DNA of 8,987 bases from an uncultured Collinsella sp. (GTDB lineage: Bacteria; Actinomycetota; Coriobacteriia; Coriobacteriales; Coriobacteriaceae), in assembly GCA_900752475.1 (NCBI GenBank), contig CAADVJ010000050.1, positions 1 to 8,987 on the forward strand. The letters are read 5' to 3'. Both the position numbers and the translations under genes were made by a program. The notes beneath the pieces were generated by a model. It was not told where the DNA came from. It did no database searches and saw only the letters and a list, made by a program, of their open reading frames with translations. Below, piece by piece: positions 1-6,077 of the stretch. Within the stretch, counting starts at the first letter, position 1. Each line of letters begins with the position of its first letter.

Positions 1-12
1 CTCGGCGGCCCC

Positions 13-130
13 GGGCGGGCGTATGGGGCAACATCGCCTGCTCGGGCAGTCCTGCGCAAGACGGAGAGCACATTAAGTGCTCTCCTTTGCGTGCGGAACT
101 CGCGATCGATGATGCCCCATACACCCGCCC
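13..130. repeat. Long imperfect inverted-repeat element, possible structured RNA or dispersed repeat
   Basis: Arms 13-30 and 113-130 are reverse complements over 18 bases with one mismatch (C at 20 against A at 123). The 82 bases between them fold further. There is a perfect 9-bp stem 63-71/77-85 with a 5-base loop (ATTAA), stacked above a 6-bp stem 54-59/87-92 with one G-T pair, and a small side hairpin 38-41/46-49 with a TCGG loop. The result is a closed base stem, an internal bubble and an apical hairpin. No conserved core of SRP RNA, RNase P RNA, tmRNA or a T-box was seen. The frame from base 1 stays open to a stop at 142-144, but it has no start or ribosome site inside the window. Its strand is undecided and a known RNA family is not claimed. 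Confidence 0.6.
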
Positions 131-151
131 AGGTCCTTGGGTAACGTTGCT

Positions 152-182
152 GGACGATCGTTGCTCTGCTTGTCCGCTTTTT
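152..182 (+). terminator. Weak terminator-like hairpin with T-run
   Basis: A 6-bp stem (152-157 with 170-175, one G-T pair) has a 12-base loop and is followed closely by TTTTT at 178-182. It lies 22 bases beyond the structured element at 13-130 and could end a plus-strand transcript coming from there or from beyond the left edge. The stem is short, so this is a weak call. Confidence 0.25.
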
Positions 183-225
183 GATCTGGAGAGCCGGGTG
201 GGCTGATAGATAAATAGATGTGAGT

Positions 226-259
226 AGGGGCTCCCCCGTACATGGACGGGGGAGCCCCT
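226..259. terminator. Strong 14-bp hairpin downstream of manA
   Basis: Bases 226-239 and 246-259 form a perfect 14-bp GC-rich stem with a 6-base loop (ACATGG). It lies 26 bases past the manA stop on the minus strand, where a terminator is expected. The base run after it on the minus strand is not a clean T-tract, while the plus-strand side is followed by T/G-rich sequence ending in TTTT. It may therefore act in both directions, or chiefly on a transcript from the left. Confidence 0.6.
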
Positions 260-285
260 TGTTGCGTTTTGGTTGTTGGTGCGAC

Positions 286-1218
286 CTAGAGGTGTGAGAC
301 GATCAGTTCCATATTTCCCTCGAGCTCGATCTTGTCCACGGTGCTCGGGGCCAGCAGGTGGCTTCCCTTGTGGACGGGGTCGCCGCAGATGGTGCCTTCG
401 CCGTCGATGACCGACAGGCACATGAAAGGCCAGCGCTGGTCGAGGGTCTTGCTGCCGTCGACGCGCACGCGATCGACGGTGTAGCAGGGGTTGGACTCGA
501 GCTCGGTCACGCCGTCCACCTCGGGCGCGGTTATCGTGCCGTCGGTCGGAGCCTGAGCATCAAAGTCGATGCAGTCGAGGCTCTGCTCAATGTGCAGCGG
601 ACGCAGCTTGCCGTCGGTGCCGGGACGGTCGTAGTCGTACAGGCGATACGTCACGTCGCTCGACTGCTGCGTCTCCAAAATGAGCGTGCCGGTCTTGATG
701 GCGTGCACGGTACCGGAATCAATCTGGAAAAAGTCGCCCTTGTGGATCGGCAGTACGTTGAGCATGTCGTCCCAGCGGCCGTCCTTGATCATCTGTGCGG
801 CCTCGGCGCGGTCATGCGCGCGCTGGCCGACGATGATCGTGGCGCCAGGCTCGCAATCCAGCACATACCAGCACTCGGTTTTGCCCAGGCTACCGTTCTC
901 GTGCTCAGCGGCGTACTCGTCGTTGGGATGAATCTGGATCGAAAGGTCGTCCTTGGCGTCCAGAATCTTAATGAGCAGCGGGAACTCCTTGCCCTCGCAG
1001 TTGCCAAAGAGCTCGCGGTGCTCGGCCCACAGCCACGAAAGCGTGTGGCCTGCATACGGGCCCTCCGCAATCTGGCAGTCACCGTTGGGGTGGGCCGAGA
1101 TGGCCCAACACTCACCGATGGGACCATCGGGAATGTCGTAACCAAATACGGTTTCGAGTTGACGGCCGCCCCAGATCTTCTCGTGGAAGATCGGCGTCAG
1201 TTTAATCAAATCGGACAT
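286..1218 (-). CDS. manA: Mannose-6-phosphate isomerase, class I (short form)
   Basis: Interconverts mannose 6-phosphate and fructose 6-phosphate in the cytoplasm, linking mannose use to glycolysis. The length of about 310 residues fits the short Bacillus-type class I enzymes, a cupin fold. Visible signatures, numbered from this start, are the N-terminal KIWGG block, the zinc ligands Gln95 and His97 (QIHPND), Glu115 (KTECWY) and His172 (SGTVHAI), and the catalytic arginine in YRLYDY at about 192. An ATG two codons upstream (1224) is possible, but GGGAG at 1226-1230 would then lie 1 base away; it sits 7 bases from the ATG at 1218, so 1218 is preferred. The gene follows the GntR regulator on the same strand with a gap of about 75 bases, suggesting co-transcription. 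Stop is TAG at 286-288, followed by the hairpin at 226-259. Family assignment is firm; in vivo substrate preference is inferred. Confidence 0.95.
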   Translation of the reverse strand: MSDLIKLTPIFHEKIWGGRQLETVFGYDIPDGPIGECWAISAHPNGDCQIAEGPYAGHTLSWLWAEHRELFGNCEGKEFPLLIKILDAKDDLSIQIHPNDEYAAEHENGSLGKTECWYVLDCEPGATIIVGQRAHDRAEAAQMIKDGRWDDMLNVLPIHKGDFFQIDSGTVHAIKTGTLILETQQSSDVTYRLYDYDRPGTDGKLRPLHIEQSLDCIDFDAQAPTDGTITAPEVDGVTELESNPCYTVDRVRVDGSKTLDQRWPFMCLSVIDGEGTICGDPVHKGSHLLAPSTVDKIELEGNMELIVSHL

Positions 1219-1292
1219 GTTCATACTCCCATTGTGCTGCGTGGGCGCCGCGTAAAACTGCTCAAAACGAGCGCCCGCATGACTACAAAAAC

Positions 1293-2012
1293 CTATGCCA
1301 ACGTTACGTTGTGCAACTCAAAGCGGTCGCCAACGTTGCGCGAGACCGAATACTCAAAGGCGGCGCCGCTATCCAAGAAGCCAATCTGGTTGAGTTCGAG
1401 CAGGGGAGAGCCGGGTTTGGTATCCAGGCGCTCAGCTTCTTCCTCGGTTGCTGCCACGGCGCGAATGGTACGGTGAAAGCTCGAAATCTTCAGCCCACAT
1501 TGCTCGCGGATGAAGCGGTAGAGCGATCCGTACAGGTCCTTCTTTTTCAGCCCCGGAATCAGCTCGAGGGGCATGTAGGTGTACTCGATAACGATGGGCT
1601 TCTCATCGGCCTGACGCACGCGCACGACGTGATAGGCAAAGTCATCCTCGGCAATTCCCAGCTGGGCTGCGATGTCCGCCGGTGGATTAACGATCGAGAA
1701 ATCGTAGACCACCGAGGTCACCTTCTCCCCGCGGTGCTCATACGAAAAACCCTGGGCACGGTCGTTTTTGCCCTGGAAAAACGCCTGGCCGGGAAGCCCC
1801 GCCGTGTCCTTAACGTAGGTACCCGATCCACGACGGCTGGTAATAAGACCTTCCTCGGTGATTTGCTCGATAGCTCGTTTGACGGTGATTTTGGAAACGC
1901 TATAGAGCTCGCAGAACTCAACGACGGTGGGAAGCTTATCGCCCGGTTTAAGAGCGCCATCCTCGATACTTCGACGAATATCTGCAGCTATCGCCTCGTA
2001 TTTGGGAATCAA
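1293..2012 (-). CDS. GntR-family transcriptional regulator with UTRA ligand domain (HutC subfamily)
   Basis: DNA-binding repressor or activator of 239 residues. Residues 1-67 form the winged helix-turn-helix: a PKYEAIAADIRRSI-type first helix, LPT at 27-29, a recognition helix around 37-50, and the wing GLITSRRGSGTYV. Residues from about 88 to 232 match the UTRA effector domain, which in HutC-subfamily proteins usually binds a sugar phosphate or small metabolite. The start is TTG at 2012. A near-perfect AAAGGAGG lies 4 bases upstream at 2017-2024, and no closer ATG exists. It heads a minus-strand unit with manA and diverges from the ROK kinase gene, so it plausibly controls both. A TATACT -10 box on the minus strand (2049-2054) lies 36 bases upstream of the start codon. 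The effector is unknown; mannose or hexose phosphate is a guess from context. Confidence 0.9.
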   Translation of the reverse strand: MIPKYEAIAADIRRSIEDGALKPGDKLPTVVEFCELYSVSKITVKRAIEQITEEGLITSRRGSGTYVKDTAGLPGQAFFQGKNDRAQGFSYEHRGEKVTSVVYDFSIVNPPADIAAQLGIAEDDFAYHVVRVRQADEKPIVIEYTYMPLELIPGLKKKDLYGSLYRFIREQCGLKISSFHRTIRAVAATEEEAERLDTKPGSPLLELNQIGFLDSGAAFEYSVSRNVGDRFELHNVTLA

Positions 2013-2349
2013 GGAACCTCCTTTCCAACTTGATTGAGAATAAAAGAAAGTATAGTCAACGCCTAAGTATCTCTATTGAGTTATTGAAAAGTTCGAGAAA
2101 GATAAAATCAAAAGACGCCCCGCTTGTAAAATCAGAGCGTTTTAAATGATAAACATCTGAGTAGTGTCGTGTTGAGGAATGATCGGTCCGAGGACAGGAC
2201 CGAACCGATATAGCGGCCAGCGAACCGAATCTCGTACTCTGCGTTTCCCCAGATATAACCTGCCAAAACAAACCTGTCCCTTTTTGGTAGGTTTTTGCCT
2301 TGGGAGCGGTACCATACAGGCAATGTGTAAACGAGAAAGGTGGGCTCCC
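2013..2349. promoter_or_regulatory. Divergent control region between gntR-manA and the ROK kinase
   Basis: No gene is seen in these 337 bases. The half near gntR (2030-2160) is strikingly AT-rich against the rest of the window. For gntR, TATACT on the minus strand at 2049-2054 is the best -10 box. Other repeats that may be binding sites are TAAAATCA at 2103-2110 and 2127-2134 (24-base period), CGAACCGA at 2201-2208 and 2221-2228 (20-base period), and a 7-bp hairpin 2183-2189/2197-2203 (TCGGTCC/GGACCGA). On the plus strand, TTGTAA (2124-2129) and GATAAA (2148-2153) are 18 apart and could be a weak promoter. TACCAT at 2310-2315 is a closer candidate -10 for the kinase. Which of these the regulator binds cannot be read from the sequence. 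Confidence 0.55.
2258..2296 (+). terminator. Terminator-like stem-loop upstream of the ROK kinase
   Basis: An 11-bp stem (2258-2268 with 2282-2292, one G-T pair) has a 13-base loop and runs directly into TTTTT (2292-2296). It could terminate transcripts entering from the left or act as an attenuator in a long kinase leader. The loop contains the reverse complement of GGGACAGGTT (2271-2280), a motif repeated exactly at 3315-3324, so the structure may instead be a degenerate dispersed repeat. Confidence 0.4.
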
Positions 2350-3303
2350 ATGGAACCTAAGCAGTATTACATCGGCATCGACGTCGGCGGCACCTCGGTC
2401 AAGGAAGGTCTGTTCGATGAGGACGGAAACCTGCTTGCCAAGGCTAGCGTGCCCACGCCTCCCATCGTTGACGCTGCGGGCTTTGCCGCGGTGACCGAGG
2501 CTATCGACCAGGTGGTCGCCAAGGCCCAGATTCCGCGTGCCTTTGTGTCGGGCATTGGCCTGGCCGTTCCGTGCCCCATCCCGGCATCGGGCGATGCCAA
2601 GGTCAAGGCGAACATCGCCATCAACCTGCCCGAGCTCAAGATCGCCATCCAGGAGCACTGCCCCGACGCGGTCGTTAAGTACGAGAACGACGCCAACGCT
2701 GCTGCTATGGGCGAGGCCTGGCTCGGCTCTGCCAAGGGCGTACAGAACGTGGTGATGGTCACCATCGGTACCGGCGTGGGCGGCGGCGTTATCGTTAACG
2801 GCGACGTGGTATCGGGCGTTGTGGGTGCTGGCGGCGAGATTGGCCACATGTGCCTGAACCCGGCCGAGGAGCGCACCTGCGGCTGCGGCGGCCATGGCCA
2901 CCTGGAGCAGTATTCCAGCGCCACCGGCGTGGTGAGCAACTACCTTGCCGAGTGCAAGAAGGCGGGCGTCGAGCCCATCGAGCTGACCGGCCCCTCCGAT
3001 TCCAAGGACGTGTTCCAGGCCTGCCGCGAGGGCGACAAGCTCGCGCTGGCCGCGGCCGATACCATGGCCGACTATCTCGGCCGCGCACTGGCGCTTATTG
3101 CCAACGTGGTTGATCCCGAGATGTCCCTCATCGGCGGCGGCGCCTCCGCCTCGGCCGATGTCTACCTCGACAAGGTTCGCGAGCACTTTAAGCAGTACGC
3201 GCTTTCCGCCTCGCGCGAGACGCCCATTAAGGTCGCTTCGCTCGGAAACGACGCCGGCATCATCGGTGCCGCCTACGTAGCCCTGCGCGCTGCCGGTAAA
3301 TAG
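2350..3303 (+). CDS. ROK-family sugar kinase (glucokinase-like)
   Basis: ATP-dependent hexose kinase of 317 residues, likely phosphorylating glucose or a related hexose at C6 in the cytoplasm. The phosphate-binding loop DVGGTSVKEG is at 11-20. ENDANAAAMGE at 112-122 holds catalytic Asp114 and sugar-binding Asn113. GTGVGGGVIVNG at 140-151 and the ROK signature around 156-170 with EIGH (163-166) follow. The zinc knuckle reads CGCGGHGHLE at 177-186. The open frame extends upstream to 2179, but those 57 extra codons cover promoter-like and repeat DNA. The ATG at 2350 has an AAAGGTGG site (2336-2343) just upstream, and its product begins at the usual ROK N-terminus. The third zinc-knuckle cysteine is His184. 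The divergent gntR-manA pair suggests a role in hexose/mannose entry. ROK members also include fructokinases, mannokinases and N-acetylmannosamine kinases, so the substrate is not settled. Confidence 0.9.
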   Translation: MEPKQYYIGIDVGGTSVKEGLFDEDGNLLAKASVPTPPIVDAAGFAAVTEAIDQVVAKAQIPRAFVSGIGLAVPCPIPASGDAKVKANIAINLPELKIAIQEHCPDAVVKYENDANAAAMGEAWLGSAKGVQNVVMVTIGTGVGGGVIVNGDVVSGVVGAGGEIGHMCLNPAEERTCGCGGHGHLEQYSSATGVVSNYLAECKKAGVEPIELTGPSDSKDVFQACREGDKLALAAADTMADYLGRALALIANVVDPEMSLIGGGASASADVYLDKVREHFKQYALSASRETPIKVASLGNDAGIIGAAYVALRAAGK

Positions 3304-3304
3304 C

Positions 3305-3355
3305 TGGTGCAAGGGGGACAGGTTACATTGCACCAACATGGTGCAAAAGGGACAG
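3305..3355. repeat. REP-like intergenic repeat with GGGACAG motifs
   Basis: Directly after the ROK kinase stop, two 17-base direct copies lie at 3305-3321 and 3339-3355, differing at two positions. Each is TGGTGCAA followed by a G-rich GGGACAG end. Between them, TTGCACCA (3328-3335) is an exact inverted copy of TGGTGCAA and pairs with 3339-3346 around a 3-base loop. The combination of a palindrome and G-rich tails resembles bacterial REP/REPIN sequences. No transposase is in the window. Confidence 0.5.
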
Positions 3356-3384
3356 CCTTGGCCCCCGTGCCTGCGCCCCAAAAT

Positions 3385-3433
3385 ATGCCGTGGCCCTTCC
3401 GTCTGCGAAGGCTCGGCATCGGCGTGCTACCAT
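3385..3433 (+). promoter_or_regulatory. Probable ppaC promoter with overlapping inverted repeat
   Basis: TACCAT at 3428-3433 is a plausible -10 box 38 bases upstream of the ppaC start codon; the same TACCATA string occurs at 2310-2316 ahead of the ROK kinase. No good -35 box is visible (TGCGAA at 3404-3409 is the best at 18-base spacing). An inverted repeat covers that area: ATGCCG (3385-3390) with CGGCAT (3414-3419), and inside it CCTTC (3395-3399) with GAAGG (3407-3411). It could be an operator or the end of the kinase transcript. Confidence 0.4.
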
Positions 3434-3471
3434 AGCTACGTCCAAGTACACATATCAAGTGGAGGATATCC

Positions 3472-4395
3472 ATGGCAAACGTTCTTGTCTTTGGTCACCA
3501 GAACCCCGATAACGACGCCATCATGAGCGCCGTCGTCCTGTCCCAGCTGCTCAACCAGGTTGAGTATGCCGGCAACACCTACGAGGCCTGCGCCCTTGGT
3601 CAGCTTCCGGCCGAGTCCGCCAAGCTGCTCGCCGACGCCGGCATTGCCGAGCCCCGCGTGATCGAGTCCGTCGAGGCCGGTCAGCTCGTCGTCCTCACCG
3701 ACCACAACGAGTCTGCCCAGTCCGTCGCCGGTCTTAAGGACGCCACGGTCTTTGGCGTCGTCGACCACCACCGCATCGGCGACTTCGAGACCGCCGGCCC
3801 GCTGCACTACATCTGCCTGCCCTGGGGCTCCAGCTGCACCATCGTCACCAAGCTCGCCGACGTGCTCGGCGTTGAGCTTTCCGACGTCCAGGCCAAGCTG
3901 CTGCTCTCGGCCATGATGACCGATACGCTCATGCTCAAGAGCCCCACCACCACCGCTGTCGACCGCGCCGTTGCCGCCAAGCTCGGCGAGCAAGTGGGCG
4001 TCGACCCGGTCAAGTTTGGCATGGAGGTCTTCCTTACCCGTCCGTCCGGCTCCTTCACCGCTGCCGAGATGGTCGGCAACGACATCAAGATGTTCGAGCC
4101 CGCCGGCAAGAAGCTGCTCATCGGCCAGTACGAGACCGTCGACAAGAGCCGCGCGCTCGGCATGATCGACGAGATTCGCGAGGCCATGCGCGCCTACGCC
4201 GCCGAGAAGGGTGCTGACGGCATTGTCCTGTGCATCACCGACATCATGGAGGAGGGCTCGCAGGTCCTGCTCGAGGGCGAGACCGAGGCTGCTCAGAAGG
4301 GCCTGGGCATTGCCGACGAGCACGACGGTGTCTGGATGCCGGGCGTCCTCTCCCGTAAGAAGCAGGTCGCTGCCCCCATCATGGCCGCCTGCTAG
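3472..4395 (+). CDS. ppaC: Manganese-dependent inorganic pyrophosphatase (family II, DHH)
   Basis: Hydrolyses pyrophosphate to two phosphates in the cytoplasm, pulling biosynthetic reactions forward. The 307-residue length is typical of family II soluble enzymes without a regulatory CBS insert. The DHH-domain motifs are complete: GHQNPDNDA at 8-16 (His9, Asp13, Asp15), TDHNE at 76-80 (Asp77), DHHR at 98-101, and MMTDTL at 148-153 (Asp151). The C-terminal DHHA2 domain ends with SRKKQ at 294-298, which binds substrate phosphate. The start ATG has GGAGG (3461-3465) six bases upstream. The gene has its own probable promoter and a strong terminator, so it is likely transcribed alone. Nothing is missing or truncated. 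Confidence 0.97.
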   Translation: MANVLVFGHQNPDNDAIMSAVVLSQLLNQVEYAGNTYEACALGQLPAESAKLLADAGIAEPRVIESVEAGQLVVLTDHNESAQSVAGLKDATVFGVVDHHRIGDFETAGPLHYICLPWGSSCTIVTKLADVLGVELSDVQAKLLLSAMMTDTLMLKSPTTTAVDRAVAAKLGEQVGVDPVKFGMEVFLTRPSGSFTAAEMVGNDIKMFEPAGKKLLIGQYETVDKSRALGMIDEIREAMRAYAAEKGADGIVLCITDIMEEGSQVLLEGETEAAQKGLGIADEHDGVWMPGVLSRKKQVAAPIMAAC

Positions 4396-4414
4396 GTTTA
4401 GTTCACTAAACGCC

Positions 4415-4454
4415 ACGACCGGATCGCGGACGCCCCGCGCTCCGGTCGTTTTTT
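4415..4454 (+). terminator. Rho-independent terminator of ppaC
   Basis: A 9-bp stem (4415-4423 with 4441-4449) holds a second 5-bp stem (4425-4429 with 4435-4439) and is followed by six T's (4449-4454). A small hairpin at 4396-4411 (GTTTAG/CTAAAC) sits between the ppaC stop and this terminator. Confidence 0.9.
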
Positions 4455-4481
4455 GTGTACGGCGCCGCGTCGTCTCTTGGA

Positions 4482-4546
4482 CAGGCGTGCCCGTGCCGTT
4501 GAGCAAATAATGTTCAACCTGTGGTTCCGCTTTTCGGCCACGCCTG
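4482..4546. other. Branched inverted-repeat structure between ppaC and nhaA
   Basis: CAGGCGTG (4482-4489) pairs perfectly with CACGCCTG (4539-4546). Inside are a 6-bp stem with a 7-base loop (4499-4504/4512-4517, one G-T pair) and a partly competing GTGG/CCAC pairing (4520-4523/4538-4541). Together they could form a branched RNA if transcribed. It lies after the ppaC terminator and before the likely nhaA promoter, so it may equally be a protein-binding site or a decayed repeat. Confidence 0.3.
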
Positions 4547-4564
4547 CGTTCTTGTCGTGCAGGG

Positions 4565-4570
4565 TAGGCT
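4565..4570 (+). promoter_or_regulatory. Candidate -10 box for nhaA
   Basis: TAGGCT fits the TAnnnT pattern seen before other genes here (TATACT at 6604 and 8394). A start about 7 bases downstream would give an nhaA leader of roughly 85 bases. No clear -35 box is visible. Confidence 0.3.
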
Positions 4571-4592
4571 AGATGCAAGCGTAATACGTTAG

Positions 4593-4662
4593 AGCGCGGC
4601 GCCGCCACTTGGGCGGGCCGTGCTTTTTTAAGACGGGAGCCATCCCGTGAAAGGAGCCGCCC
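4593..4662 (+). promoter_or_regulatory. nhaA leader with terminator and competing ribosome-site fold; candidate riboswitch or attenuator
   Basis: A Rho-independent terminator sits inside the leader: 4593-4600 plus 4602-4606 pair with 4612-4624 (13 bp, G4601 bulged, loop ACTTG), then TTTTTT at 4624-4629. Just after it, ACGGGA (4633-4638) pairs with TCCCGT (4643-4648), and GAAAGGAG follows as the ribosome site. CCGCCC at 4657-4662, touching the start codon, is an exact complement of GGGCGG at 4611-4616, which the terminator also uses. The two folds are therefore mutually exclusive. Because ppaC already has its own terminator, this one is best explained as conditional control of nhaA. The nhaA-I and nhaA-II RNA motifs, reported as Li+ riboswitches, occupy this position before nhaA genes. 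Membership here is inferred from placement and layout only. Confidence 0.55.
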
Positions 4663-6021
4663 ATGGCAGCAACTGAGCAGCTATTCAACGTTCGTGAGCG
4701 CAAGCGCTTTGAACGTCACGACATCTGGGAGCGCATCGCCGAGAACGGCACGATTTCCGCCGCCGTCATGGTCTTCGCCGCCATCGCCGCCGTCATTTGC
4801 GCCAACACCGATGCCTACGAGGCTATCCATCACTTTTTGGAGACCCCGCTGTATGTGGGTCTGGGCAACCTGACGGCCGGTCTCACCGTCGAGCTTTTCG
4901 TCAACGACTTCCTCATGGCGATCTTCTTTTTGCTCGTGGGCATTGAGCTTAAGTACGAGATGACAGTTGGCGAGCTCAAGAATCCGCGTCAGGCCATGCT
5001 TCCCATGCTGGCGGCCGTGGGCGGCGTCGTCGTTCCCGCTTGCATCTACCTGATCTTTAACCATGCCGGCGCCCACAACGGCTGGGCCATCCCCATGGCA
5101 ACCGATATTGCCTTTGCACTGGGCGTGCTGTCGCTTTTGGGCAACCGCGTGCCCAACGGCGTGCGCGTGTTCTTCTCGACGCTCGCCATCGCCGACGACC
5201 TCATCTCCATCGCCGCCATCGCCATCTTCTACGGTCAGAGCCCCAATCCGTTTTGGTTGGGCGCCGCCGCGCTTGTGACCTGCGCGCTCGTGTGGCTCAA
5301 CAAGACGCAGCATTACCGCCTTGCCCCGTATTCGGTACTGGGTCTGCTGTTGTGGTTCTGCATGTTCAAGAGTGGCGTACATGCCACGCTCGCCGGCGTC
5401 ATCCTGGCCTTCACCATTCCGGCCAAGTGCGGCGTTAAGCTCGATAGCCTCACCGATTGGCTGGGCGAGTGCCTGCCGCTGCTCGACGACCGCTACGACG
5501 ACGAGGCACACATCCTGGGCCAGCATGACTTTACCGTCTCGACCACCAAGGTCGAGCGCGTCATGCACCGCGTGACCCCGCCGCTCATCCGCATGGAGCG
5601 TCTGATCTCCACGCCGGTCAACTTTGTGATTCTGCCGATCTTTGCGTTCGTCAACGCACAGGTTCGCCTGGTGGGCGTGGACATGAGCACGCTGCTTACC
5701 GACCCGGTGACGCTCGGCGTGTACTTTGGCATGCTGCTGGGCAAGCCGATCGGCATCTTTGGCATGACGTTTGCCCTGGTTAAGATTAAGGCCTGCGAGC
5801 TGCCGCACAACGTCAACTGGCACATGATTGCCGGCGTGGGCATTCTGGGCGGTATCGGCTTTACCATGTCGATTCTCATCAGCGGCCTTGCCTTCCCGAC
5901 CGCCCAGTTTGAGGTTCTGGCTGCCAAGGCCGCTATTCTTGCCGGTTCGGTCACCGCGGCCGTGCTCGGCATGATTTACATGAGCGTGGTCTGCAAACAC
6001 CCCGCGCCCAAGGGCGAGTAA
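4663..6021 (+). CDS. nhaA: Na+/H+ antiporter NhaA
   Basis: Inner-membrane antiporter that exports Na+ (or Li+) in exchange for H+, serving salt and pH homeostasis. The 452-residue protein has the usual run of about 11-12 hydrophobic segments from residue 30 on. Key residues align with E. coli NhaA: TDIAFALG at 147-154 carries Asp148 (E. coli Asp133), IADD at 176-179 carries Asp178/Asp179 (E. coli Asp163/Asp164), and GKPIG at 360-364 carries Lys361 (E. coli Lys300). GVGILGGIGFTMSILISGLAF lies near the end. It is longer than the 388-residue E. coli protein because of an N-terminal extension of about 15 residues and a charged hydrophilic insert at about 258-312. The start ATG follows GAAAGGAG (4649-4656) by 6 bases. 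The gene is flanked by terminators, so it is monocistronic, and its leader looks conditional. Confidence 0.97.
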   Translation: MAATEQLFNVRERKRFERHDIWERIAENGTISAAVMVFAAIAAVICANTDAYEAIHHFLETPLYVGLGNLTAGLTVELFVNDFLMAIFFLLVGIELKYEMTVGELKNPRQAMLPMLAAVGGVVVPACIYLIFNHAGAHNGWAIPMATDIAFALGVLSLLGNRVPNGVRVFFSTLAIADDLISIAAIAIFYGQSPNPFWLGAAALVTCALVWLNKTQHYRLAPYSVLGLLLWFCMFKSGVHATLAGVILAFTIPAKCGVKLDSLTDWLGECLPLLDDRYDDEAHILGQHDFTVSTTKVERVMHRVTPPLIRMERLISTPVNFVILPIFAFVNAQVRLVGVDMSTLLTDPVTLGVYFGMLLGKPIGIFGMTFALVKIKACELPHNVNWHMIAGVGILGGIGFTMSILISGLAFPTAQFEVLAAKAAILAGSVTAAVLGMIYMSVVCKHPAPKGE

Positions 6022-6038
6022 GAGCACATACAAGTTTG

Positions 6039-6076
6039 AAAACGCCGCCTGTGAACACCATCACAGGCGGCGTTTT
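6039..6076. terminator. Strong bidirectional terminator after nhaA
   Basis: A perfect 16-bp stem (6039-6054 with 6061-6076) with a 6-base loop has an A-tract on the left and TTTT on the right. It can stop nhaA from the left and the minus-strand small gene from the right. Confidence 0.9.
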
Positions 6077-6077
6077 A

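Noticed and set aside
13..130. Assignment of the structured element as 6S RNA
   Set aside because: Only the stem-bubble-hairpin outline fits; the length is below the usual range and no conserved 6S sequence was recognised, so the identity is not claimed.
1..144. Open frame from the left edge to the TAA at 142-144 as the end of an upstream gene
   Set aside because: The whole stretch is explained by an inverted-repeat structure; the peptide has no recognisable domain and no start is in view. It cannot be fully excluded without upstream sequence.
358..2033. Plus-strand open frames opposite manA and gntR (358-1476 and 1311-2033)
   Set aside because: Shadows of two confidently identified minus-strand genes; no ribosome sites or domains.
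2179..2349. N-terminal extension of the ROK kinase from the ATG at 2179
   Set aside because: No ribosome site at 2179, covers hairpins and the candidate promoter, and the extra 57 residues are not typical of ROK kinases, whose N-terminus matches the start at 2350.
3436..4608. Minus-strand open frame of 390 codons opposite ppaC
   Set aside because: Runs through the ppaC terminator and promoter; Gly/Asp/Leu-rich shadow with no recognisable motif.
4681..6033. Minus-strand open frame of 450 codons opposite nhaA
   Set aside because: Antisense shadow: very hydrophilic, His/Gln/Asp-rich, opposite a membrane protein with all catalytic residues. It also begins inside the nhaA terminator area.
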